From Hirundichthys speculiger (taxonomy: Eukaryota; Chordata; Actinopteri; Beloniformes; Exocoetidae), in NCBI GenBank assembly GCA_018398805.1, contig JAGFBZ010002260.1, forward strand, positions 1,798,001 to 1,862,000: 64,000 nucleotides of DNA, given 5' to 3'. Made by a program: the position numbers and the translations under genes. Below are positions 1-58,528 of the stretch, piece by piece. Numbering within the stretch: the first letter of the stretch is position 1; each line of letters starts with the position of its first letter. The notes under the pieces were generated by a model that worked only from the letters and a program-made list of their open reading frames with translations, was not told the DNA's origin and made no database searches.

Positions 1-140
1 ATATAGAAATCGAATAAATGAACTCTTATTAGATCTGTTGTTGATGTGCACGGTGTACAGTAGTAAAGCATGCACTTGGCTTGTTCATTTATTTTTTTTC
101 TTCTTTTGGTCTGATCTGACCTTTTCCTTTTTCCCACCAG

Positions 141-47628
<47,488 letters not shown>

Positions 47629-48390
47629 AGATGAAGAGGATGCACTCTCTCTCTCAAACGCACACACACACGCACATGCACCCACACAAAACCATAACAG
47701 AAATTGCAATATTAATTTATTCTCAAGTGTGTATATATAAGTGTGTCTTGAAAAGCGGTCAGTGCTTAGAAAAGCGTGTAAAAAGAAAGAGTTACAGGTT
47801 GGTACGTCATTCCAGTGTCTTAATTTGTTTACAAACTATTACATATTTGGCAAAGTGAACAAATGGATCTTAACGATTAAAGAGATACCTTGGCAGTTAC
47901 AAGTTCTTTGCTCGTCAGTCGTTACTGTGGGGTTCTTTCCCTCGTTACCTTAAAAAGCTGATGTGAACCCTACTCGGTACGAACGTCGCTCTGAGACCAG
48001 TTTTAAGTGCCATAAACCCCCTTTTTTCCCCCAACATTTTTACGTTTTTAGTAGTCTGCTGAAAATGTATTATTTTAAAAGTCAAGGTGTCTTTTTAATT
48101 CTGTACAATGTGTCAAACCGAATCTTTCATGTGTGCACTTTTTTTTAATTATGGTGTAGCAATGCATTTTACAACTTGAAAGTTTATGTATTTTAAATTG
48201 GTGGGAGGAAAAAAAAAAATGAAAACAGCAAAAAATTGTACCAGTATTTATCATGATGCTTTATTATTTTTAGTTGAAACGACAGTGTTTTAAAATTAGG
48301 TACTTAAAAAGCATCCTTGTATAATTTTATGTAGTTTTGTTTTATTTTAAATATTTTACTAAATAAATATTTTAATGTTCAGATGATGTG
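47629..48390 (+). other. dock7: dock7 3' UTR
   Basis: AT-rich untranslated tail following the TGA at 47626-47628, with a short CA run near 47661-47690. No ORF of note. It ends just after the AATAAA at 48362-48367, before the MITE that begins at 48478. Confidence 0.75.
48362..48367 (+). terminator. dock7 poly(A) signal AATAAA
   Basis: A canonical AATAAA in an AT-rich 3' UTR 734 bp after the dock7 stop. It is followed within about 45 bp by GT-rich sequence (gatgtgacgtgactgagttaa), as expected for cleavage near 48385. Confidence 0.6.
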
Positions 48391-48477
48391 ACGTGACTGA
48401 GTTAATGTGCTGTTCTTGTGTTTATGTAGGATTATAGCTAAATTGGGAACAAATCTAGACGAGAAAAAGTCATCATA

Positions 48478-49174
48478 CAGTGATCCCTTGCCACTTCGCG
48501 GTTTAAGTTCCGCGGTAAGTTTAGTTTAGTTTTAAGTTTAGTTATTTGCGGATTTTTTTTTCAGAAATATGTAATTTAAAAAATCACAGAAACATCACAG
48601 GATGTTGTGCGCGTTCTCTCACAGTGAGGAAATGTTGTGAGCCAGCCTGGCCCCTTTAAGAAGGTAGCCTTATGGGTAATGATGTGGCCTTATGGGTAAT
48701 GGAGTGTGTGTGTCGTGGGACGGCAGAAGAAAACGGGGTTAGATGAAAAGTGTAGTGAGCATCAACAGCAGCCCAGCGTGTATAGATTTACATTCTCTGT
48801 TAACCGACAGGAGCCCAACAATACAACCTGTGTGATGTTACAAGTTCCTGCAGTGCCAGAATAAAGTACCCGTTCCATGCAGAGAAAACCGGACTTTTTC
48901 TTTTGCTGTTGTTAGCGTGTTAGCCGCTAATTACGAGCCAAAAAATAGCAGAATACCAGCAGTTTGTTTACTACGGTTCAGCTGTGAAGGTAACAGAAAG
49001 ACCACAGTTGAGCCTTTGTCTTGTTTCGCTGCAGTGCCTCGCTACTTTTGGGGGTTTTTAAACATATTTTAAACACATTATTGAGGCTCGGGGGGCTCTG
49101 GCTCCAGATCGCGGATTTTGATTGTCACGGGGGGGCGCCGGTCCCCATTAACCGCGAAAAATAAGTGATCACTG
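48478..49174. mobile_element. Tigger/pogo-like MITE between dock7 and usp1
   Basis: Terminal inverted repeats start cagtgatcccttgccac on the left and, reverse-complemented, cagtgatcacttatttt on the right. Both continue into cgcggtt and are flanked by TA. The CAGTGATCC...CGCGGTT ends and TA target site are typical of teleost pogo/Tigger non-autonomous elements. The interior (697 bp) has no transposase ORF. It fills the gap between the convergent genes. Confidence 0.8.
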
Positions 49175-49204
49175 TATATGAGAAAGTATCAATGAAGAGG
49201 ACAT

Positions 49205-50630
49205 GAAGGTAAAAACTTTATTGCTTATAGTATGAACCTTCCAGGCCAAAGTTAATTACAGCTGGGATAGAATAGTTCAAACGACACTTGTGGCTGATTA
49301 CATGGTTTATCTTCCAAGTGAAATCCAGTCCTACAAGTCGATCATGTGCACGTTGGTGTTTATATAGTGGAATAATGTAGTTTGTAAAGTATAACATGAT
49401 GACACAGCGAAGCCCTGAAACCAAGGACGTCACTCTTGTGTGTTGTGGCTTCACTGAGTATAAAACCACAACAGATAACTTGGGGGGAAAAAATAAAAAA
49501 AATGTGTGCTGGATAAATAGTTCATTTGAGCATTAGAGGCATGTCTTACCAACTTCTGACCACAATCCTGCTTGTAACTTGGTCCAGATTTCATAGAGCT
49601 TGAAGAAATAACTCACGTTGAGCGTTGTGCTCGCGCAACAAAACACCAATAGAAACTTCAGATATGATACTTGCTTTTGGATCTGAAGACAAAACTCTCC
49701 TTGTGCACTGTTTTTTAAATTGGGATTTTCCTTATGAAAGAAAAAAAATAAAATCAAGATGATATGAAGTGCCCGTCCGTGCAAGACATTCAGCGAATGT
49801 TTTGAGGCTCACACTATAAATTACAGCTTAAAGCGTACATCCAAATTTTAGAAAAAGTTTTAAACAAATTCAAGTTTAAAATGCCAGGTTCGACATTCAA
49901 ACATGATTCAAAATTTATTGTATAAAAATCTTATAGCTTATTGAAGAAATCTTTGACGCATCATTAGTTTTGACTTTACAAGCTGGGAAAATCTGCCTTA
50001 ACCTGTGTAGTACCAACAACAAGAAAAAAATAAACCAAACTTTAAAGTTGACATTAATTCTAGCTAGAGCTCTGAATATGTGCTACATGGCAGGTTTCCT
50101 CACCGTAGAAGTGTAACTGATTTTAGATTTCAGCTATATAAGACATTTTTGAAGTGGATAAATTGTTTTAGACAATTAAAGAAAAAAAGGACATTGTGAA
50201 CCATTTTGAATTTGGACTTTTTGAAACTTTAGTTCCAAAGTACTATTTCCCCTTTTTAAAAATAATACATACAAACCTGATAACTGACATAAAAAGTTTT
50301 TAAAAAGCCAGTGTCACAGAAATTACAGTACACAGAACATAAAAGGCTTTGTCATCCCTGGCGCATATAAAAAAAAAAAAATCCCTCATAAAACATGACT
50401 TTAAATCCAGCTGACATCCGTTTAAGTGAACAGCTGCATCCAGGAGCAGAGAAAAGGCTTTGGTCCCACACGAGGATACTGTTGCAGCTGCGGCACCGTG
50501 GACCGGACTACAGTCTCAGGTTTGGTGTCGAGATGGCAACAGAAGTAACTTTGGCACTGAAGCATTCCCAAAAGTTAATGAATCTTTCATTTCTATGCTC
50601 AGCTGCCAAAAGGCTGTTTGTTTGTTTGTT
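49205..50630 (-). other. usp1: usp1 3' UTR
   Basis: AT-rich sequence following the usp1 TAA (50633-50631 read on minus), with several A/T runs and no convincing ORF. The end is set by the AATAAA at 49222-49217. Confidence 0.55.
49217..49222 (-). terminator. usp1 distal poly(A) signal
   Basis: AATAAA on the minus strand about 1.4 kb after the usp1 stop, just beyond the MITE boundary at 49174. A proximal signal also occurs near 49913. Use of the distal one would put the usp1 transcript end about 800 bp from the dock7 end. Confidence 0.5.
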
Positions 50631-53600
50631 TTAGCATCCAGGTTCGGGGATCCTTTTGTAGAACAGCAGGTAAGGTGTTGATGAGGAACTCGTCTCAGGC
50701 GAGCAGGATCGCAGGAAATCCTCCTCCTCAAACAGACAGACCTCAGAGTCATCAAACAGCAGCCATTTCCCCTCGTACTGCAGGAGGTTGTTCAGAGCCT
50801 GCTGCTCTGGCGCCTCCTTCCCGCCGCAGGGACTCGCTGATGTCTCCTCTGGCTCCTTTTTAAGTCCAGCCTCAGCTTTTTGCCTTGAACTGTTGATGGT
50901 CTTTCTCCGTTTCGTACCCTCTGAGGCATCGCCGCTGGCTGCTTTTCCTGTTCGCTTGCTGCTGTTGCTCCCGATGTCACAACTGGACAAACTTCTCTGT
51001 CCTCCCAAGAGTCCAACGCCACCCTCCGATAGCTTTTTGCTGCCTGGTTTAGTGTTGGCCAAACTGGCACGTCTCTGTCCCCTTGTGTTCAGGCTGAAGG
51101 ACACCTCTCCATCATCGTAGTCCACCGTTCCATCTTTCTGTGCCCCCTCTTTACTTTCTTTCTCCTCTTCCTCCGCTCCGGTTTCTTTCTTGTCCCGCGG
51201 CCAGAGCTTCACATCTTTCATGTCGGACATGCGGATGTAGGCGGTGTAGTGGCCGCTGCTGATGGTGACTCCGCTGTGCATGACCACGGCGAACAGCTGA
51301 TAGTGCTGACCTTCGGCGGATGAGGGTTTTGTACACCATTCCTTCAGCGATAAGGTCAAGGGCGTGTGTAAGGGAGTGTTCACTTTAGAGAGGCCTGCAT
51401 ACGGGTCCAGCCTGCACCAAAACAAACAGAAGAACTGTAAGCACGCATCACAATGTGGACAACATAAGCGTTTAAAATCTACATTAAGTTACACTACACA
51501 ATGATTAAATATATGTTATGGCCAAAGAGGGGACAAATTGCAAACTTAGCATTTTACATTACATGCTGCAGGTGTAAAACGCCAAAGAAGAAGCGGTGAT
51601 AACGATGCTAATGATAAGTGTGGAGAGGAACAAACACTCAGCGTTAAATACTGACAGATGAATACATTAATCAATGTGACAAACTGGGTTTACCCCATTA
51701 TGACCGAAAAAATTGATATGAATGTGTATACAGCATTTTTTTTTTCCTACACACAGGAACTTGTTGAATGTTTCTTACATCACTTCACAGCGACGCATCT
51801 CCACAGCTGCTGTTGTTCAGATGAATGTGAGGGTAAAGAGATTGTTACTTACTCTAAGCCGTTGGCAGAGAAGCGCTTCAGGTGAATGGTGATGACTTCA
51901 GGGGTTTTGTCAAACAGTAGGCTTCTCTCAGCCTCAGTGTAATGATGGCAGGTCTCGCAGAAGTATTTGTCCTCCCCAACGATGCGCTCGACCGAGGCAA
52001 ACTGAGCAATGGCCCACTGCAGAGTCTTAAACTCCTGTTTAGGGTCTGGAGACACTGAAGAATACAAGTAAGTTAAATATTCCTGAGAAACAAATTCACT
52101 GAACGGTGATCTTTTTAGGCTCTCAAACAATATTAGATTTTTTTTCTTTCCCATACTAGTTTTATTTTTCTATTGATGTAAACTTTTAATAATAATGTTC
52201 CAAAAAGCAAAAACACGTTTTAAAGATATATTCCATGCTGAGAGTCTTCACTGAATCAATCACACTGGTGCTTTTATAATCGTGTTACTGTTTTTAAGTT
52301 TTAACCGTGTTCTTCTCAGTTCTGGCGGTAAAAATCCTCACCTTCAGGGAGGTCTCCTGGGCTGCTGGGTTGGTCGTCCAGCACCGGGACGCTGATGTCC
52401 TGGAAGTCCTCTCGCCGCTCCGTAAAGCTCTCGCATTCCAGACAGCGAGTCCTCAGAACCAGCTGACCGTGGAACAACTTCTCCATCAGGCCCAGACCCG
52501 CTGAATGAACAGAAACACGAAAAACGACACACAGCCCGGTGATCCACTTTAATCAACATACATGAGGAAAGGCAGGAGCCTCAGCTACCCCAACACTGCC
52601 CCCCCCAGCCTCTTACAGGTGCTCATGTCCTACCTTGATGATTCTCTGCGTTCTTGTCTCCAGCTGAGTTTGGAGCTGCCAGGTCTTGTCCGCTCTTTTC
52701 ATTTTGCTCATCTGTAGCTGTGTTTTCCTGCTCCCCTTTCATCTTCCCAGTTGTGGAGATGATTTTTCCCACGCTGCAGAACTTGGAGAAAATACTCGGC
52801 TGTTTCCCAGATGGTCTCAACCAGCTCAGCTTACCTCTCTTCTTCCTCTTCCCGTTTGTCATCTGAGATGCCGTTTCGTCTTTGTCTTCTTCTTCATTCC
52901 CTTCCTCTTTATTCAGTTTCTTCGTTCCCTCCTCCTTCTCATCTTTATTCTGAGCGCTCTCCACTGTGATGTCACTGGAAGACTTCCTCTTGGAGCGGGT
53001 GAACGGTACGTTTCTGCAAGTGTCATCCACTGAAGCGGCAGATTTCTTAGATTTAACAGACTTGGGCTTCTTCTTGGCGTTCCCCACCTCAGTGTCGCTC
53101 TTCCTCTTGCCGCTGACCTGACAGTCATCGTCAGCGGGAGGTTTGGATTCTGTCTCAGGACAGATGCTGTTCTCCATTTTATCTTCTCTCACACCCTCAC
53201 CATCCACCATCTCCAACTCCTGCTCCTTTTTGATGGTGTCACAGCCCTCCTGGATGTATCCCAGGATGCACTGCAGGACCTCTTGGGCATCGTGCTGGAG
53301 ATGGCCTTCGTACATGGAGTTCAGCCGTCTGTAAATGGAAAATTAACACTTGACTGGTGGAAACATGACCATTTTAATAGCTGATTAAGCTTTAAATTCA
53401 TTTTGGACAGTGTAAGTAACTGATAATTATATAGAATTGTCCCAACAGTGTTAGTAGGAGCTGGGATGAAATCAATTTACGTCTAGAAAAATAAAAAAGG
53501 ACCAATGCATTACCTGAGTGTGTGCAACACTTTGCGAGGGGGAGTGGCCAGCTCTCCTTCACTAAAGCTGTCAGGGTTGAGCAGGAAGCTGGACTGCAGC

Positions 53601-56600
53601 TCCTCCACCGAAGTTATGAGACTGTTGAAAACTCCCAATGAGCTCGGTGTGAGCCGGTAGAGTCTCAGACGCACAATCTGACTGCTGGAGACATAAAAAC
53701 CATCTCTGAGTTTTACCTTCATATCTAATAAACCCATCCAGTTAAAAAGATTTCTTTTATGTATTTTACAGGATTAAAATGACACAATACACTGACAATT
53801 ATGGCTTGGTGGTGTTGATTGAAAAGATGAAATGATAAAAGATAACATTTTACACTAGTTACGTTGTACCAACCTCTTCGCTTTTATCAGTCTCTTCCTT
53901 TGGCTTGTCTTTTCTTTTGGACAAGTTGTAGAGCTTCTTCAATCCTTCTCTGAACCCTGGACAGTAATACAGAACCTGCAGAAATTAAAACCAACTGTTA
54001 AAGTTAACGTGATTTAAATTAAAGAAAAGAAAAAAAAAAAAGGAACAAAACTAGAATAATCCTGGCTTTAAATTTTAGTTGTAGTAACACATGAAATGAT
54101 TGAGGATATTAGTTGACGTGCAGCTCCTCTCCTGAACAAACAGAGATACGTGCTCTCGTTCACACAGTTTAGCCACGGTTTGCTCACACTGCTACATTTA
54201 AAACTCAAGCTCTTCTTTCAGAAAAGCAAACAGTCTCGACTTTAGCAACACGAAGGATCCACTGTGAATCTGAAGCTCACATCACTGCTGACAGTTTCAC
54301 AGGGAAAGGAAGAGACGGGCTGTGCTGTCGGTGAAATATACACCCCGGCACGGCTTTAAAAGCCAAATGCATCACATATCAGTTTTAGCAGAATTGTGTG
54401 ACTGTATACACTTTCCCCAAATTTCAGAACTGGTTGTAGAGAAAATGTTGATTCACCCTGTTCCTGAGTGAGGGGCACATCGGGGTCGGGAGAAAGGCAC
54501 ATTTAGGTGGTGTCCCCTACTTTTCTAAGTGGGGGGTGGGGGTGTATTGCGTAAATATTGTGTATCATATCGTGAGATTAGTGTATTGCTACAGCCCTAA
54601 ATACAAGCCCAAAAAGATATAAAACACTTGACTGTTATCCTGGCCCTTTAAGAGGTTGAATAACTGTGCAGCTGGGAGCTGGAAGCTGGAAGGACGGCTG
54701 TCTCATGTTGTGTCCTTTCGTATAAAAGGGAAGATGTGTTCTCTTATTCCAAACATGAGCTGAAATCTCTCCGTGCAGCTGCAGACACTCTGTGTGAACA
54801 GGTGTTGCTGAGGAGGTCACATGAGCGGCGCTGGGATAAAACCTCCACGGCCTCGCTTTTCACGTCCAAACACTGTCTCTACAGATAAGCTACAGTGAGC
54901 TGATCTGGGAACAAAACACTGCGTCAGAAGCAGGAGGAGAGCAAACACTCGGAGCAGCCACTTATCTCCAGCCTGAAGCTGCTCCAACACCAAGCACTGT
55001 TTTGTCTGCTATCCCAACACCTTCTTAGGATTTTAGTCAAAGGAAAGTCACTGAGTGCTGCTTAACAGGGGGAAACTAACACTGAAATACTGTTAAAAAC
55101 TTTACTTTTTTCTCATTTTTTTTTCCCCAGGAATTGAAGGTATGTGATGTCATCGTTAGTGGTCTCAGACTTCTGGCACCCGCTGTACATTTTAAGATAT
55201 AAATTCACCTTATATTACCTAACGACCCACCTGTAAGACGCTATTCAAGTAGCAAGTGTTTCCCAGGTTGTTGAAGCCAACAAATGGCAACAGGTTCTCT
55301 TTCTTCTGACATGATGGAGGAACGCCAGGTGAAGCTGGACAGGGAGCAGGACCGTAGGCCACCTGCTCACAGCTGCAGAACAGTTGGAGAAGTCTTGTTT
55401 AAATTTTCACTATTAAGGTATAGTTTATCAATTATTAGTGAGTTCAGGTGAGGCGATAATAACACTTAACTGGACAATCGGACAGAGAATGCAAGAGGAT
55501 TTAATCTCCAGTTGTATACAAGGTGAAGAGGTCATTATCAACATCACAGAAAAGCAGGATGATCAGAATGACTAATTGCCAGTAGGAAACAGTCGTCTTT
55601 AAACATCACATGAAAACATCAGGACCTTGGATAAGTTCTCTAGACTCCCACGTGTCAAAAACATAGCAGACTTGGTGGAGCCAGAACGATAACAGAAACT
55701 GTGGCCTTCAATAGACCAGAATCTAAAGCACAAGTCATGGACTTATGAACCAACCTTATAAAATAAGGTCCCAAAATGCAGTTTTAATATAACAAGAAGA
55801 AAGCACCCAAAAAATAAATAAAAATCAGCTGATCCTCAATGACACTCAGTCTCCATAGCTTTGTTTTATATTGATATAAATTCATTTATATATTCATGAG
55901 AGGAAACAAACAAAGATGCATAAGCCAATATATAACTTCTTTGTCTTAAAAGTAATTAAATTTGAAAGAACAAATATAAATATTAGCATGCACACAACTA
56001 AACTCAAAAGTTAATAGTAAGTCTAGGGGATATAAAAATGTAATGGTTCTATGCTACTTTTAAAAAATAAAATCTATTTGAAATGTCTGCTGTCTACTTT
56101 CCAGCCTAAATATGATCAATTATAACATTCTGATTGCCTGTTATCTTTATTATTATTATTTTTTTAATGGTATGTGTCTCAATAAGTACGACTTCAGACG
56201 TTCCAGCTCTCCTTGAATGGGCTTCAATGCTTCCCTTCGCACTTACAATAAGAATGAGCCCAGTATGGTTTATCATCATATATATCTAGCCCCAAGAAAT
56301 AAAGGAATAAAGAAAGAAATAAAGAATACAAGATAGGCGAGAGGGACACCTCAGTTCCCAAAAGGACAAATGTAGGGATTACTATAAGAATTGGGATAGA
56401 TTTGAGACCAAAAATTGATCAAAATGATGTTGAGACTTATTAATGTTTTTGGTTGTCGTTAACAAGTCAGGCAGGAGAAGCTTTGTATCACAAAGTAGAG
56501 TTGTAAAGCAGAACCATCAGCTGTGTGACCTGTAATAACCTGGTCCAAGGCCCTACGGACCTACCTTGCTTCTGGCTCTTCTGGCTCAGCTGTCGTTGGC

Positions 56601-56734
56601 TCATCTGACTGAGGTTCAGAGAAATCCAGAGCCCGTTTGGTTTCTTTCTTTTGGAAAAACTTCAAAGAGAGTCTACTCTTCTTCACGGGGCTCCCCTGCG
56701 TCGCCACAACATTGTCACCCTGCAGGCTCGGCAT
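50631..56734 (-). CDS. usp1: usp1, ubiquitin-specific protease 1
   Basis: Nuclear deubiquitinase, active with WDR48/UAF1, that removes ubiquitin from FANCD2 and PCNA (family knowledge). Coding exons in transcript order: 56734-56565, 55372-55231, 53975-53874, 53684-53514, 53328-52634, 52500-52342, 52054-51853 and 51411-50631, about 806 aa against 785 in human. The start MPSLQGDN has A at -3 and is followed by SRLSLKFFQKKETKRALDF. The catalytic Cys box is GFNNLGNTCYLNS (Cys about 97). CLEC and FCETC zinc-knuckle cysteines are present. The His box is HSGVTISSGHYTAY (His about 601) and the Asp is in WLLFDDSEV (about 767-768). The autocleavage diglycine is kept in GLLGGQRS (about 683-684). One apparent +1 base near 53624 disturbs exon 4. 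A non-coding first exon probably lies near 57217-57380. It is tail to tail with dock7. Confidence 0.96.
53976..56564 (-). other. usp1 introns 53976-55230 and 55373-56564
   Basis: Non-coding, AT-rich. They contain the possible transposon end near 54600 and poly(A/T) runs. A segment at 55490-55770 has no recognisable coding content. Confidence 0.5.
54485..54600 (-). repeat. possible terminal fragment of a DNA element
   Basis: The run gtgtatcatatcgtgagattagtgtattgctacagccctaa, read from its right end, starts ttagggctgtagcaatacac. This resembles the tagggctg... ends of IS3EU-type fish elements. No left partner was found within usp1 intron 53976-55230. Confidence 0.35.
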
Positions 56735-57216
56735 CTTTTCTCCGGCACCTTTTTTCCCCTAAAGAGACGCAACAGCGCACCCAACTGGCGAAAAAGGAGA
56801 AGTACAAATTTTAATTTTTAGTGGGCGCCATGAGAGTATAACAGGAATGAACGTAACTACGCACTTCTGCTTATGGTTTGTTTATGTAACTGTAAGCAAA
56901 CTGTTTCGATCTGGTCAGTGCAGATAGTTCTCGTTTAGTGAGCCAGAACCTGTAACTGACGGAAATAAGCCTTATATAATATACTAGCCGGCAAACGCCG
57001 ACTAAACCAGGTTTCTTTAGTGATTAACTCCCGCATAACTGGTGTATATTTACTGGTCATTTAACTTTGGTGAATATCGACAACAGCGAAACGGCGCATC
57101 TTTAACCGCTGTTGTCGAGCACTTTGCGATCAAGACAACGAGAAAACTGGGTCGACACTGTGCGGTGGTGTTGTGAAGCTGTGGGAGGAGTAAACACGCT
57201 GTTTCTAACTGCTAAC

Positions 57217-57380
57217 CTCAGGCGGACGAACTGCCCTAACACATTTAGTGAGAACTCTCTTTAGGAAACTTACCCAAATGACTCATTCCAGGTTTAAGTT
57301 TCCCCAAAAGGTCCAGTCTTTCTAAACCTTTTTACATCGGTGTTTCACTGTTCAGAATGCGCAGCAGAAGTTGGCGCTTT
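57217..57380 (-). other. candidate usp1 non-coding first exon/promoter region
   Basis: On the minus strand a CCTGAG|GTTAGC donor-like boundary falls at 57217. The acceptor-like CTCTTTAG at 56766-56759 lies just upstream of the usp1 ATG exon. The DNA at 57050-57420 is richer in CpG than its surroundings, as expected for a housekeeping promoter. No TATA box is seen. Confidence 0.4.
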
Positions 57381-57676
57381 TTCCTGCTGGAAGACCGGCT
57401 GACCGTTACACCGCCGGCATATCACAAATAACGACTTCAAAACACCATATAAAAGTTTGCAAATAGCAACCACACCCGATATTAAAATTACATCATGGAT
57501 AAAGTTAAAACTTGCAAATATATGCAGATCTCTGTCAAATCGTGCCACGACATATATTTAAGGTCTCGACAGCAGGCCTATATCAAGACACCTAAATAAA
57601 TAAAGCCCATCCGGCCCCTTTTAGGCGCCATTTTTGTAGTTATTTTTGTAGACTACAGAACGTACAGTCAGTCTTC

Positions 57677-57708
57677 AATAATATTAATAATAATAATAAT
57701 AATAATAA

Positions 57709-57749
<41 letters not shown>
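57677..57749. repeat. compound trinucleotide microsatellite (AAT)n(AGT)n
   Basis: About nine ATA/AAT units run directly into about fourteen TAG units, between usp1 and the next locus. It generates a spurious poly-Leu frame on the minus strand. Confidence 0.9.
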
Positions 57750-58403
57750 TCAAAGACACCAGACGTTTAAACTGAACGGTCTTATTTGGTGGCATATTTA
57801 AGTCTTTGACTCGTGTAGTAACCAAAAAGTACTTCATTTTGTGCCGAACATATTCTCGTACAATTCACATGCCTAAAATATAGCATAATTTGTCTTTGCA
57901 CTTAAAGATGTACCCTTATATAAACGATGTCTTTAAAGAAAAGTACGTGAGCCGTAAGAAAATAAATAAACAAAAAAATGAATAAAACTGCAAAAATAAT
58001 GTTATTTAGGTGCGTGTCATAAGTGTTTGCATTTTTTAAAAGAGGTTTTAACAGATAATTTAGTTCATTGATATTTCTGCCAAAAGAAAACAAACAATGC
58101 ACAAGTCCAAGAAAGAAGGTACACGCAAATTTGCGGATACAAGAGGGTTGTTACTCGAGTATTCCTGTTCCTTGGTTAGTTGTGCTTTTATTTTGAAACG
58201 TATTTTGACATTTATTTTCAGCTTGTTAATTTAAAGGTTCTTTCTTTCTTCTTTTTTTTTTTTTAAGGAGGCCAAACTAAGATTGGCTTTAAATAAACCA
58301 TTATTTGATATTTTCACCTTGGCTTTATTATTCTTAAAGAATAAACGTTCTAAAAATAAAAAAAAATAGAGGGGGGGTGGAAAAAAAAGCTATCCTTGTT
58401 GAA

Positions 58404-58417
58404 CCGACAGGGGGCGA
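58404..58417 (+). promoter_or_regulatory. candidate CTCF core motif
   Basis: ccgacagggggcga matches the core of the CTCF consensus (CC-x-x-x-AGGGGGC). It sits between usp1 and the candidate next locus. Occupancy cannot be judged from sequence. Confidence 0.4.
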
Positions 58418-58440
58418 CATTATCCTGGTAAAAATGGGGT

Positions 58441-58528
58441 TGAACTATCCGGCAGCAGCAGCATCACTATCTCCACTGGACCATCTCATCTGACAGTCAG
58501 CAGACTCTCCCTCCACGATTTTAACGGT
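58441..58528 (+). other. candidate non-coding first exon of a divergent gene
   Basis: A moderately GC-rich stretch (gcagcagcagcatcactatc...ctccctccacgattttaacg) ends at a good donor, gtaaga, with no open frame to a start codon. By synteny with vertebrates the next gene divergent from usp1 would be kank4. The sequence itself does not show that, so the symbol is left empty. Confidence 0.35.

Noticed and set aside
50788..51120. 110-codon + frame over the usp1 terminal exon
   Set aside because: Antisense shadow of usp1; no codon-level conservation expected.
57640..57837. Poly-Leu frame on minus
   Set aside because: Translation of the trinucleotide microsatellite at 57677-57749.
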